Source: Limnobacter parvus (GTDB taxonomy: Bacteria > Pseudomonadota > Gammaproteobacteria > Burkholderiales > Burkholderiaceae_B). From it: 64,000 nt of DNA. The stretch is taken from the NCBI RefSeq assembly GCF_024623725.1, contig NZ_JANKHG010000017.1:640213-704212 (forward strand), read 5' to 3'. How positions within the stretch are numbered: the first letter of the stretch is position 1; every line of letters begins with the position of its first letter. The notes beneath the pieces are model-generated. The model made no database searches and was not told where the DNA came from. It was given only the letters and a program-made list of their open reading frames with translations. The position numbers and the translations under genes were made by a program. Positions 24,976 through 32,487 of the stretch are shown here, one piece after another.

Positions 24976-25592
24976 ATTTTGATGCCGTAAAAATTGGTTT
25001 GGTGTCGGTCAGCGACCGTGCATCGGCCGGCGTTTACCAAGACCAGGGCATTCCAAGCCTGAAGACCTGGTTGCAAACTGCGCTATTGAATCCGGTTGAG
25101 TTTGTTGAAATTTTAATTCCCGATGAACAGGCTGAAATTGAAAATGCTTTGATGAAGCTGGCCGATGAACACCAGTGCAGTTTGATTTGCACCACCGGTG
25201 GCACAGGCCCTGCCAAGCGCGATGTAACCCCTGAAGCCACATTGGCCGTGGCACACAAGGAAATGCCAGGTTTTGGCGAACAAATGCGCCAGATCAGCCT
25301 GCATTTTGTGCCCACGGCGATATTGTCTCGCCAAGTGGCAGTGATTCGTGGTGAAAGCCTGATTCTGAACTTGCCGGGTCAACCCAAAGCGATTGCTGAA
25401 ACACTGGAAGGTTTGAAAGACCAGGAAGGCAACAGCTTGGTGAAAGGCATTTTCGCTGCGGTACCCTACTGCATCGATTTGATCGGCGGCCCTTACATGG
25501 AAACCCGTGAAACCGTGATCCAAGCGTTTCGACCGAAATCGGCCATACGAAAGCCAGCAGAAAGCAAACCCGTTGAAGGAAATGCCCAGTGA
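24972..25592 (+). CDS. mogA: Molybdopterin adenylyltransferase MogA
   Basis: 206 residues. The MogA/MoaB signature is intact: CTTGGTGPAKRDVTPEAT, with the catalytic Asp/Thr cluster, and LNLPGQPKAIAETLEGL near the C-terminus. It adenylylates molybdopterin before molybdenum insertion. Start overlaps darP (ATGA) and stop overlaps the esterase start (GTGA), so three genes are translationally linked. The C-terminal 30 residues are a Lys/Pro-rich tail. Confidence 0.94.
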   Translation: MNFDAVKIGLVSVSDRASAGVYQDQGIPSLKTWLQTALLNPVEFVEILIPDEQAEIENALMKLADEHQCSLICTTGGTGPAKRDVTPEATLAVAHKEMPGFGEQMRQISLHFVPTAILSRQVAVIRGESLILNLPGQPKAIAETLEGLKDQEGNSLVKGIFAAVPYCIDLIGGPYMETRETVIQAFRPKSAIRKPAESKPVEGNAQ

Positions 25593-26266
25593 GCCCAAAT
25601 TCGAATCCAAGCATTGAATGTGTTGTAGTAGAAACCGGGCCCAACCCCACGGCATGTGTTATTTGGTTGCATGGCCTGGGCGCAGACGGTTACGACTTCG
25701 TGCCCATTGTTAAAGAACTCGAGCAGATGGGCTTGCCCAATACCCGCTTTGTGTTTCCACATGCACCCAAAATTCCGGTGAGCATCAATGGTGGCTATGT
25801 AATGCGTGCTTGGTACGACATTAAAAATGTTGATTTACAACGCCAAGAAGACGAAGGCGGTATCCGCCAAAGCCAAGCCTCGCTTGAACAGCTTATCAAC
25901 GATCAAATTGAGTTGGGTTTCAAGGCCGAGCAAATTGTGCTGGCTGGTTTTTCGCAAGGCGGCGCAATTGTTTACCAAACCGGCGTGCGTACTCAGCACA
26001 AGCTGGCAGGTTTAATTGCCTTGTCCACCTACCTGCCTTGTGAAAGCGCTTTAGATGGCGAAATGAACCCCGAAAATATCAGAATTCCAGTGCTTGCTGC
26101 GCACGGCGAACAAGACAATATTGTGTTGATGGAACGCGGAGAAAAAGCTGTCAAGTTATTGCTTGAAAAAGGTTTTTCTGTGGACTGGCACACCTACCCA
26201 ATGGCACATTCCGTGTGCGGCGAGGAAGTGGTTGAAATTGCGAACTTTCTTAAGAAAGTACTCTAA
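25589..26266 (+). CDS. Carboxylesterase/phospholipase family serine hydrolase
   Basis: 225-residue serine hydrolase of the dienelactone-hydrolase/acyl-protein-thioesterase-like group. Oxyanion segment VIWLHGLGADGYDF, nucleophile AGFSQGGAIVYQ near residue 118, acid in LAAHGEQDNIV and His in YPMAHSVCGEEV. Homologues hydrolyse short-chain esters. The GTG start overlaps the mogA stop, as expected for the third gene of the operon. Confidence 0.9.
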   Translation: MSPNSNPSIECVVVETGPNPTACVIWLHGLGADGYDFVPIVKELEQMGLPNTRFVFPHAPKIPVSINGGYVMRAWYDIKNVDLQRQEDEGGIRQSQASLEQLINDQIELGFKAEQIVLAGFSQGGAIVYQTGVRTQHKLAGLIALSTYLPCESALDGEMNPENIRIPVLAAHGEQDNIVLMERGEKAVKLLLEKGFSVDWHTYPMAHSVCGEEVVEIANFLKKVL

Positions 26267-26302
26267 CTCCCTGCATGTTAATGTTTCCTCTTCACGGCCT
26301 AA

Positions 26303-26322
26303 TACTGTTTAAATCGACAGTA
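26303..26322. promoter_or_regulatory. Candidate LexA-binding SOS box
   Basis: A TACTGT-N8-ACAGTA dyad (spacer TTAAATCG), extended by AA/TT on each side to AATACTGT-N8-ACAGTATT. This matches the CTGT-N8-ACAG LexA consensus of gamma- and betaproteobacteria. It overlaps the -35 and spacer of the probable promoter of the next gene, a repressing position. Confidence 0.75.
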
Positions 26323-26336
26323 TTTTGGTTTACAAT
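26308..26336 (+). promoter_or_regulatory. Probable sigma-70 promoter overlapping the SOS box
   Basis: TTTAAA (26308-26313), a 17-base spacer and TACAAT (26331-26336). It lies 34 bases before the ATG of the DUF3717-like gene. Confidence 0.55.
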
Positions 26337-26369
26337 TGAGAACATGGAATCACCACGCAGGGGCACACA

Positions 26370-26684
26370 ATGCCAACAAGTAAACAATCCAAATCTCCAG
26401 ACCACCCAGTGTCAGTGGTAGAAATTGAGAGGGCAATTAACTACTGGCGACAGCAGTTTCCCTCGTCGCGCGACACCATGACATTGTGTTCACAGGCCGC
26501 CAGCCTTGCTGAAATTTATGCACAAATGATTATTTTTCAGCGTACAGCTGTTATGTGGTCTGAATTTTCACACAAGGCAAAAGAAGCATTTCAGGGTGCA
26601 GGTCAATCAACCCAGCCTGCTGAGCAATACATGGGCAGCACTCCACAATTGGCTGGAGACCGGGGAATTGCAAGGACCCTTTAA
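26370..26684 (+). CDS. Small DUF3717-like protein, probably SOS-regulated
   Basis: 104 residues, no signal peptide or membrane span. The N-terminal 70 residues (SVVEIERAINYWRQQFPSSR followed by an LCSQAASLAEIYAQMII helix) look like the DUF3717 family of Burkholderiales, whose function is unknown. The tail is Gln/Ala/Gly-rich. The ATG has an AGGGG site 7 bases upstream. The LexA-type box upstream implies induction by DNA damage, an inference from the sequence. The 3' end runs 78 bases into the antisense of the PcfJ-like gene, so one of the two tails may be mis-called, although both frames are open. Confidence 0.75.
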   Translation: MPTSKQSKSPDHPVSVVEIERAINYWRQQFPSSRDTMTLCSQAASLAEIYAQMIIFQRTAVMWSEFSHKAKEAFQGAGQSTQPAEQYMGSTPQLAGDRGIARTL

Positions 26685-27938
26685 CTGACTGATTTGCCAC
26701 CCGCTCGCACCTTCCCTGCGAAATTCCAGCGTACCGCGTTGCGGAGCATGGCCTTTAATCTGCAGGTGAAAAATACACACATCGCCAGCCATGCAGCGGT
26801 CAATGTAGGAAGGCACGCAATGGTGCATTTTCTTTGCTTCGCTTAGCAAAGCATTTAGCGAAGTCAGTTCGATAAAATCAATGTTGTTACCCAAACTTCC
26901 CATTCCGATTACTTCAGGCCAGAACACATTCGGTCGGCCCATTTCAAGGTCGAGTTCGACCAAGTGCCAGTGCACTTGGCGAGACATCAAAGTGTCGTAT
27001 GTCCAATGCCGCGAAATCACCACGCGCTGTTTGCCTGAACCCGCAGCACTACCCAACAACCAATCGGTAATGAGTGGGAACTCCTCGTGGGCAAGTTCAT
27101 GCCGGTGCGCCAGTTTGTCGGTACTTTGGCGGCGTTGGAGTGCTAGCCTGACCCCGCGCAAAATGTTCAGGGCTGGCATTGTGTTCAGGTCCTCGTGGTT
27201 GCGACGCAACCAGGTTCCCAAACCGCCAAAACCCAACAAGGCCGCGGTTTGCTTGTCCACCCAGGAAATTGGAACTTCACGCGCCAGCGCCGAGTGAAAA
27301 TTAACCCAGCTTAGGTGACTTAATTGCCCCCAGTCGATTCTGGCAATGTAAGCTTTTTTCTGGTGTGTCAGCCAACGCCACGAATGCTGGCTGAGTCCCT
27401 GCGCAAGCATTCGATTTTTAACCACTCGCCAATTGGGCAAGTTACTCCACATACCACGGTCTTGGGCCAATAGTGGAGCCAAGGCAGGGTTTTCCAAAAG
27501 CCTTGCATTCAATACATGCTTAAAAGCAGCCACCTGGCTTAAATCAAACAGAGTGGACTTGCGAGGCAACACACGCAGACTTAACTTGAACACTTCATAG
27601 CCAAACCGCCGCCTTATTGCAGCTGACCAAGCACGTTGGACATCTTTCAAACTCACCGATTCAATGGGAAGGTTAAGTACTGCATTTTGAAATTCTTCTG
27701 GAACCCGGATACTGGGCGGCGGCTGCCAAATGGAACGCATCAATTCAGCTTTCAAATTCCATGCGGACGAATCGTCTAACAGCACCGGGCTGGATTCTGC
27801 CAACTTGACCCGCAAACGCATTCCCCATTCGAAATACAAACCACTCCGCGTACTCACAAAGCGTGCAGGCAGGCGCATGGACCGAACTCGCGGTATGCTT
27901 TGGGCAGTGTTCAATTCAAAATCTAACAAAGGGCGCAT
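26607..27938 (-). CDS. PcfJ-like protein
   Basis: About 443 residues. The C-terminal part holds the PcfJ-like motif AKKMHHCVPSYIDRCMAGDV followed by a beta strand and GTLEFRREG, which is how this family (first named from a conjugative plasmid) is recognised. The N-terminal 300 residues are helical, basic and Trp-rich with no recognisable domain. Function is unknown. The ATG at 27938 overlaps the ATG of the divergent enoyl-CoA hydratase (CATG shared); a later ATG at 27878 is the alternative. It overlaps the DUF3717-like gene by 78 bases at the 3' end. Confidence 0.7.
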   Translation of the reverse strand: MRPLLDFELNTAQSIPRVRSMRLPARFVSTRSGLYFEWGMRLRVKLAESSPVLLDDSSAWNLKAELMRSIWQPPPSIRVPEEFQNAVLNLPIESVSLKDVQRAWSAAIRRRFGYEVFKLSLRVLPRKSTLFDLSQVAAFKHVLNARLLENPALAPLLAQDRGMWSNLPNWRVVKNRMLAQGLSQHSWRWLTHQKKAYIARIDWGQLSHLSWVNFHSALAREVPISWVDKQTAALLGFGGLGTWLRRNHEDLNTMPALNILRGVRLALQRRQSTDKLAHRHELAHEEFPLITDWLLGSAAGSGKQRVVISRHWTYDTLMSRQVHWHLVELDLEMGRPNVFWPEVIGMGSLGNNIDFIELTSLNALLSEAKKMHHCVPSYIDRCMAGDVCIFHLQIKGHAPQRGTLEFRREGASGWQISQLKGPCNSPVSSQLWSAAHVLLSRLG

Positions 27939-27939
27939 G

Positions 27940-28737
27940 ATGGACAACACAACAGAAGAACCCGTCAACATTACGATATTACAGCAAGGAAAGATTTGGA
28001 AAATTTCGATTAATCGCCCCGAAGCCAGAAACTGCGTAGACCGTTACACAGCGGATCAACTAGAGAAGGCCTTTCAGGCTTTCGAAACTGATGCCACAGC
28101 GCGAGTGGCAATCTTCACAGGTGAAGGTGGCAACTTTTGTGCAGGGGCAGATTTGAAAGCGGTTGCTTCTGGCGACCCAAGCCGCGTCAATCGCATGGAG
28201 CGCCACGGTGCGGGCCCCATGGGAATTAGTCGCATGGAATTAAGTAAACCTGTTATTGCAGCAGTGTCAGGTTATTGCGTGGCGGGTGGACTTGAACTGG
28301 CGGCCTGGTGCGACATGCGCGTGGCCGATTCAACTGCTGTGTTTGGCGTGTTTTGCCGCCGCTTTGGCGTACCGCTAATTGACGGCGGCACGGTGCGTTT
28401 ACCCCGATTGATTGGTCAAAGCCGAGCGCTAGACATGATCCTTACTGGCCGTGGCGTTGAAGCGAACGAAGCTTTTTCGTGGGGATTGGCAAACAGACTG
28501 GAAATAGACAGAACTGCATTTGAAGGTGCATTGGAATTGGCTGAATTGCTGTGCAAACATCCGCAAACCTGCATGCGAAATGACAGGCAAAGTGTGCTGA
28601 CACAGTGGGGATTTGGAGAACGCGAAGCGCTTGAAGAAGAGTTTGAGTTTGGATTGAACACCCTCACTTCGGGCGAAACCGTGGAAGGTGCTACTGCGTT
28701 TAAAGAAGGATCCGGCAGGCACGGAGAGACTGTTTAA
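27940..28737 (+). CDS. Enoyl-CoA hydratase/isomerase family protein
   Basis: 265 residues of the crotonase fold. The oxyanion-hole blocks are GGNFCAGADLKAVA near residue 65 and AAVSGYCVAGGLELAAWCDMR near 105 (quoted in parts: GYCVAGGLELAAWCD). The downstream block FGVFCRRFGVPLIDGGTVRLP carries Asp rather than the usual second catalytic Glu, so the exact reaction is uncertain. A fatty-acid or amino-acid CoA substrate is likely. Two tandem ATGs (27937, 27940) follow an AAAGGG site. Its stop overlaps that of the next, convergent gene. Confidence 0.88.
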   Translation: MDNTTEEPVNITILQQGKIWKISINRPEARNCVDRYTADQLEKAFQAFETDATARVAIFTGEGGNFCAGADLKAVASGDPSRVNRMERHGAGPMGISRMELSKPVIAAVSGYCVAGGLELAAWCDMRVADSTAVFGVFCRRFGVPLIDGGTVRLPRLIGQSRALDMILTGRGVEANEAFSWGLANRLEIDRTAFEGALELAELLCKHPQTCMRNDRQSVLTQWGFGEREALEEEFEFGLNTLTSGETVEGATAFKEGSGRHGETV

Positions 28738-29258
28738 TCCAGATTCATCACCACGCCAAATCGTGCAGTGTTGGCACTGCGGCGTGATTCCGCTGTGAGA
28801 TTGGATGAACGCGATTCAACCCCCACGAACCAGTTGGCCACTCCACCACGATTGGCCAACAAATATAGGCCTTGGCTTTCGCTGTTCATGGAGTTACCTG
28901 ACAAGCGCCCCGGTGCATACACCAAACTCAAATTTTCTTTCAGTGAAATTTGAAGCCCGCCATAAACGGCTTTGACCATGGAAAGCGCCTGGTTTTCGCT
29001 GTCATCAAGCTTAATTTTGCTTTGAGTGGATTTGGTGGCATGGCGAGGACTTTCGTCCACTTTCACACCACGAAATAAAGGCACTTTGGCCAGCAAACCA
29101 GGATCGATTTTTTTTGCTGTCGTGTATTCAGGAATTGGCTGATTGATTACACTCAATGTACGGCTTGTCTTCAAGACCAAGTAGTCGCCAGCACGGGCAG
29201 CGCCAGTCAACGTGGCGCCAAGAGCAATCACTGAAAGCGACACTGTCATCCGTTTCAT
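28734..29258 (-). CDS. Small exported protein of unknown function
   Basis: 174 residues from the ATG at 29258; other ATGs lie at 29273 and 29288. A signal peptide is clear (VSLSVIALGATLTGAARAG). The mature part has no recognisable domain. It contains several alternating hydrophobic stretches (GGLQISLKENLSLVYAPG; GGVANWFVGVES) and ends with ARFGVVMNLD, a pattern like an outer-membrane beta-hairpin protein with a C-terminal barrel strand. I do not recognise the family. The stop overlaps that of the enoyl-CoA hydratase. Confidence 0.7.
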   Translation of the reverse strand: MKRMTVSLSVIALGATLTGAARAGDYLVLKTSRTLSVINQPIPEYTTAKKIDPGLLAKVPLFRGVKVDESPRHATKSTQSKIKLDDSENQALSMVKAVYGGLQISLKENLSLVYAPGRLSGNSMNSESQGLYLLANRGGVANWFVGVESRSSNLTAESRRSANTARFGVVMNLD

Positions 29259-29550
29259 GACCGATGTTCTCATCATGCCCTCCTTCAATACAGAAAAATA
29301 CTTACAACCATTAACAATTAATTCCTACAACAAATCAACTACATGATTGGACTACCCCCAAAGCGGGGCTGCCATGGATCGTGCGCTGAATCAATGCCGA
29401 AGGCACTCTTTAGAGTATGAGATCTACTTCACAAGTCAAAAGTAACAGTTTTAGGCTTTGGTGATACACTGAAATGACTACATAAAAGTCACTACCTTGA
29501 GCTAATCACTTGAAGCAAGTGCACTGATCGATACATCGGAGACATCACCC
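29259..29550. other. Divergent intergenic region upstream of the fadL-like gene
   Basis: About 290 bases serving both the exported-protein gene and the FadL-like porin. It contains a C4/G4 mini-hairpin near 29350 and a 15-base palindrome near 29514. No convincing promoter pair and no open frame of its own were found. Confidence 0.5.
29507..29521. promoter_or_regulatory. Palindromic operator candidate upstream of the fadL-like gene
   Basis: CACTTG-AAG-CAAGTG, a perfect 6-3-6 palindrome 30 bases before the FadL-like ATG. It could be the site of a TetR- or FadR-like repressor, but no regulator is identified. Confidence 0.4.
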
Positions 29551-31038
29551 ATGCAATCTTCTGTTCGAGGAGCCGGATCCTCGTTTCGCTACACACGCTT
29601 GGCTGCAAGCTTTGTTTTCTGTTTTTCCTCATCGTCGGCTTTGGCGGGTGGAACGGCATTTGATGCGACCAGCATTAGTGCAATGGGCAACGCATCCGCT
29701 GGTCAAGCCGCTGAAGCAGGCGATGCGTCTGTACTGTTTGCAAACCCGGCTGCGCTGACGCGTTTCAAACGTGCCGAGCTTACTCAAGGTGCTGCGGTGG
29801 TGGCCATTGGCACCGATTACACATCGACTCAAAACAATGATGGTGCGGATTCTGGGGCGCCACGGGGTCAAAACGGCCAGGTGTTTAGCCGCAAAGATGG
29901 TTTTGATGCTGGCGCATTGGCCCCCAATTTGTATGTAGCGATCCCAATCAATGAAAAATTGGTTATGGGCTTTGGGGCTTCGGCTTCACACGGACTGGTG
30001 ATTCACTACGATGAAAACTTTCCAGGACGAAATCAAGGGCGCGATATTGATTTCAAAGTAACGCGATTAAACCTGGGTCTTGGTTACAAACTCAGCCCTA
30101 CTTTGTCCTTGGGCGTGAATGGCTCCTATGAACGATACTTTCAATCGATCAAGCTGAAGCTGAATTACCGCGAAGCAGTCGAGGCACTTGCACCCGGTTC
30201 AGCGGCTTTGCTCGAAAGTCCGGCCGGCGCGTTAATTGGAGCGCCACCAATTCCAGGCGAAAGCAATGCGGGTTTGCGGATGTTTGGCTGGGCATTCAAT
30301 GCGCAAGTCGGTGGCTTGTGGGAACCCACAGAAAAAACGCGCGTGGGTATTTCATATCGCCCGAAAACAGAATTCACGGGCAACAGGGGCAAATTCAAAC
30401 TTAATGATTCGCCCGAACAAGCCGCTTTCCGTGCCTTCCTGAACAGCGATGGCTTAATCAACAGCCTAGCCTTTGCCGCCTTGGGTGTGAATGGTCCCCA
30501 GGCCGCTGGGGATTTGGCACCAGAGCAAATTATCAAACAGGAAATAACCTTGCCCGATGAACTCCGTATATCGGTGTTTCACCATGCAACACCAAAACTT
30601 GATTTAATGGGTACTTACACACGGCAGGATTTTTCCGTAACCACTTTGAATTTCCAGCGTGAAAGCAATGGCCGCACTCTGGAAAACATTCCACAGAATT
30701 TCAAGGCTGCTGAATCTTATCGCGTGGGCCTTAATTACAAACTGTATAAACGACTTACCTTGCGCGCGGGTTATGCCATTGAAAACAGCGTAATTGATGA
30801 TGCAACCAGAATTACGATATTGCCCGACAGCGATCGTCAATATTTCGCACTCGGTGGCCAGTTTGATTTAAGCCGCGACACGAGCATTCATTTCGCATAC
30901 CAGAAGCTGGACACAGACCCGGCGCCAGTGGGAAACAACCGAAGCATTGACCCACCCGAAGTGCGCGGAGGGGAATTTCAAGGCAATGTGCAGCTAGATA
31001 CTCACTTCTTCGGTATTGGTTTCACCGAACGTTTTTAA
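29551..31038 (+). CDS. FadL/TodX-family outer membrane transport protein
   Basis: 495 residues. A signal peptide (AASFVFCFSSSSALAGG) is followed by the FadL N-terminal hatch signature: SAMGNASAGQAAEAGDASVLF and NPAALTRF. A long beta-barrel follows, ending in FFGIGFTERF with a C-terminal Phe as expected for BAM substrates. Such porins admit long-chain fatty acids or hydrophobic aromatics. The nearby enoyl-CoA hydratase fits fatty-acid use but does not prove it. The ATG is preceded by CGGAGA about 9 bases upstream. Its stop directly abuts the stop of the convergent efflux outer-membrane gene. Confidence 0.92.
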   Translation: MQSSVRGAGSSFRYTRLAASFVFCFSSSSALAGGTAFDATSISAMGNASAGQAAEAGDASVLFANPAALTRFKRAELTQGAAVVAIGTDYTSTQNNDGADSGAPRGQNGQVFSRKDGFDAGALAPNLYVAIPINEKLVMGFGASASHGLVIHYDENFPGRNQGRDIDFKVTRLNLGLGYKLSPTLSLGVNGSYERYFQSIKLKLNYREAVEALAPGSAALLESPAGALIGAPPIPGESNAGLRMFGWAFNAQVGGLWEPTEKTRVGISYRPKTEFTGNRGKFKLNDSPEQAAFRAFLNSDGLINSLAFAALGVNGPQAAGDLAPEQIIKQEITLPDELRISVFHHATPKLDLMGTYTRQDFSVTTLNFQRESNGRTLENIPQNFKAAESYRVGLNYKLYKRLTLRAGYAIENSVIDDATRITILPDSDRQYFALGGQFDLSRDTSIHFAYQKLDTDPAPVGNNRSIDPPEVRGGEFQGNVQLDTHFFGIGFTERF

Positions 31039-32487
31039 TCAGCTTTGAACACCCAAAGCGCGGAACAAACCTGCAATCAACGTGGCATAGTTGGTCTGTT
31101 CCGTGGCAAGGGCCTGTTCAGCGTTGGCATACACACGCTGCGCATCCACCACATCCAGAAAGCTCACCAAACCCAGTTGATAAAGCGCATCCGCTTGTTC
31201 AAAACTGCGTTTGCTGGAAACCACCGCTTTGCCCAGCGCGGTTTGTCGCGATGCGGATGAGTTTATTGCCGTCAATGCATTTTCGACTTCTTGAGTTACC
31301 TCGCGCAGCACTTGTTCATAGTCAGCCAATGAACCTTCAGCACGGGCCTTGGCTGCATCCAGCCGGGCGTTTCTTGCACCGCCGTCGTAAATGACCTGAT
31401 TCAGCAAAGCAGACAAAGAGCCGATCAAAATACTGGTCGCAGGGTTTGAATTGAGCGCCGTACTTCCAATTTGAATGCTGGCCATCAATTCAATACTTGG
31501 ATAAAAATCAGCTTGTGCCAAACCCACTTCAGCCGCCGACTGCGCAAAGCGAGCCTGGGCGAGCTGAACATCTGGCCGGGCTTGTACCACTTGAAACGGC
31601 AAACGTGTAGGAATGCTTAAACCATATTGCGGCAGCGCGCCTTCTGGCTTTAACAATTCCTCATAAGCGCCGGGGAACTGGCCAGCCAGCGTGGCCAAAC
31701 GATGCCTGGAATCTTGAAGTGCCTGTTCCAGGGGGGCAATATCAGCACGCAATGTTTCAACCGATGTTTCCGCGCGCCGAACATCTAGCTCGGGCGACAA
31801 ACCGCTTTCAAAACGGGTTTGCACAATGGCCAGTGTTTTCTCCTGCAAGCTCACGGAATCACGCAGCATGTCCAATTGCTTTTGATTGCCGCGCAACAGC
31901 AAATATTCTTGCGCCACATTGGTGCTGGTTGAAATAATTTGCGCACGAAGGCTGGCTTGCTCAGCCAACAAGCTTGCAGCGGCTGCGCGCACCTCTTGCT
32001 CCACCCTGCCCGCCAAATCAATTGGTAACGTGAATCCCAAGCCCAGCAGGGCGTTGCGTTCATCGCGGTTGTTGTTTCCGACATTGCCGGTGTTATTGGA
32101 TGAACCGCCGTTTGAATTACCGCGGTCTGAACGCTGCCCACTGACTTCGCCATCCAGTTCAAGCAACAGTGAGTCGCCGGTTTCACTGAGCGCCAGAAGC
32201 GCCCTGGCCTCTTTTACGCGGGCTGCAGCCGATGCAATTTGAAAATTGCTTTCCAGGCTGGTTTGCACCAGTTGGTTCAGGATCGGGTCATTGAATCCTT
32301 CCCACCAGCGAACGCCCGCCACACCTGCGTCGTTCACGCTGCTTAAATTCTGCAGAATGTCTTGGGCAACAAACTGCGCGGGGGTTTGTGTTTTTGATTC
32401 CGGTATTTCAGGTGAAGGCGCGGTGGCGCAGGCCGACAATCCAACAATGGCCAGAGAAAGAATGAATAACGAACAAAGGCCTTTCAT
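31039..32487 (-). CDS. RND efflux outer membrane factor (NodT/OprM-type lipoprotein)
   Basis: 482 residues. A lipoprotein signal with lipobox LSAC (residues 17-20) is followed by two TolC-like repeats of long helices. Examples are WWEGFNDPILNQLVQTSLESN and the second-half RPDVQLAQARFAQSAAEVGLAQADFYPSI (quoted in parts: ARPDVQLAQARFAQSAAEVG). It forms the exit duct of the tripartite pump encoded upstream. The ATG overlaps the RND permease stop (ATGA). Confidence 0.93.
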   Translation of the reverse strand: MKGLCSLFILSLAIVGLSACATAPSPEIPESKTQTPAQFVAQDILQNLSSVNDAGVAGVRWWEGFNDPILNQLVQTSLESNFQIASAAARVKEARALLALSETGDSLLLELDGEVSGQRSDRGNSNGGSSNNTGNVGNNNRDERNALLGLGFTLPIDLAGRVEQEVRAAAASLLAEQASLRAQIISTSTNVAQEYLLLRGNQKQLDMLRDSVSLQEKTLAIVQTRFESGLSPELDVRRAETSVETLRADIAPLEQALQDSRHRLATLAGQFPGAYEELLKPEGALPQYGLSIPTRLPFQVVQARPDVQLAQARFAQSAAEVGLAQADFYPSIELMASIQIGSTALNSNPATSILIGSLSALLNQVIYDGGARNARLDAAKARAEGSLADYEQVLREVTQEVENALTAINSSASRQTALGKAVVSSKRSFEQADALYQLGLVSFLDVVDAQRVYANAEQALATEQTNYATLIAGLFRALGVQS

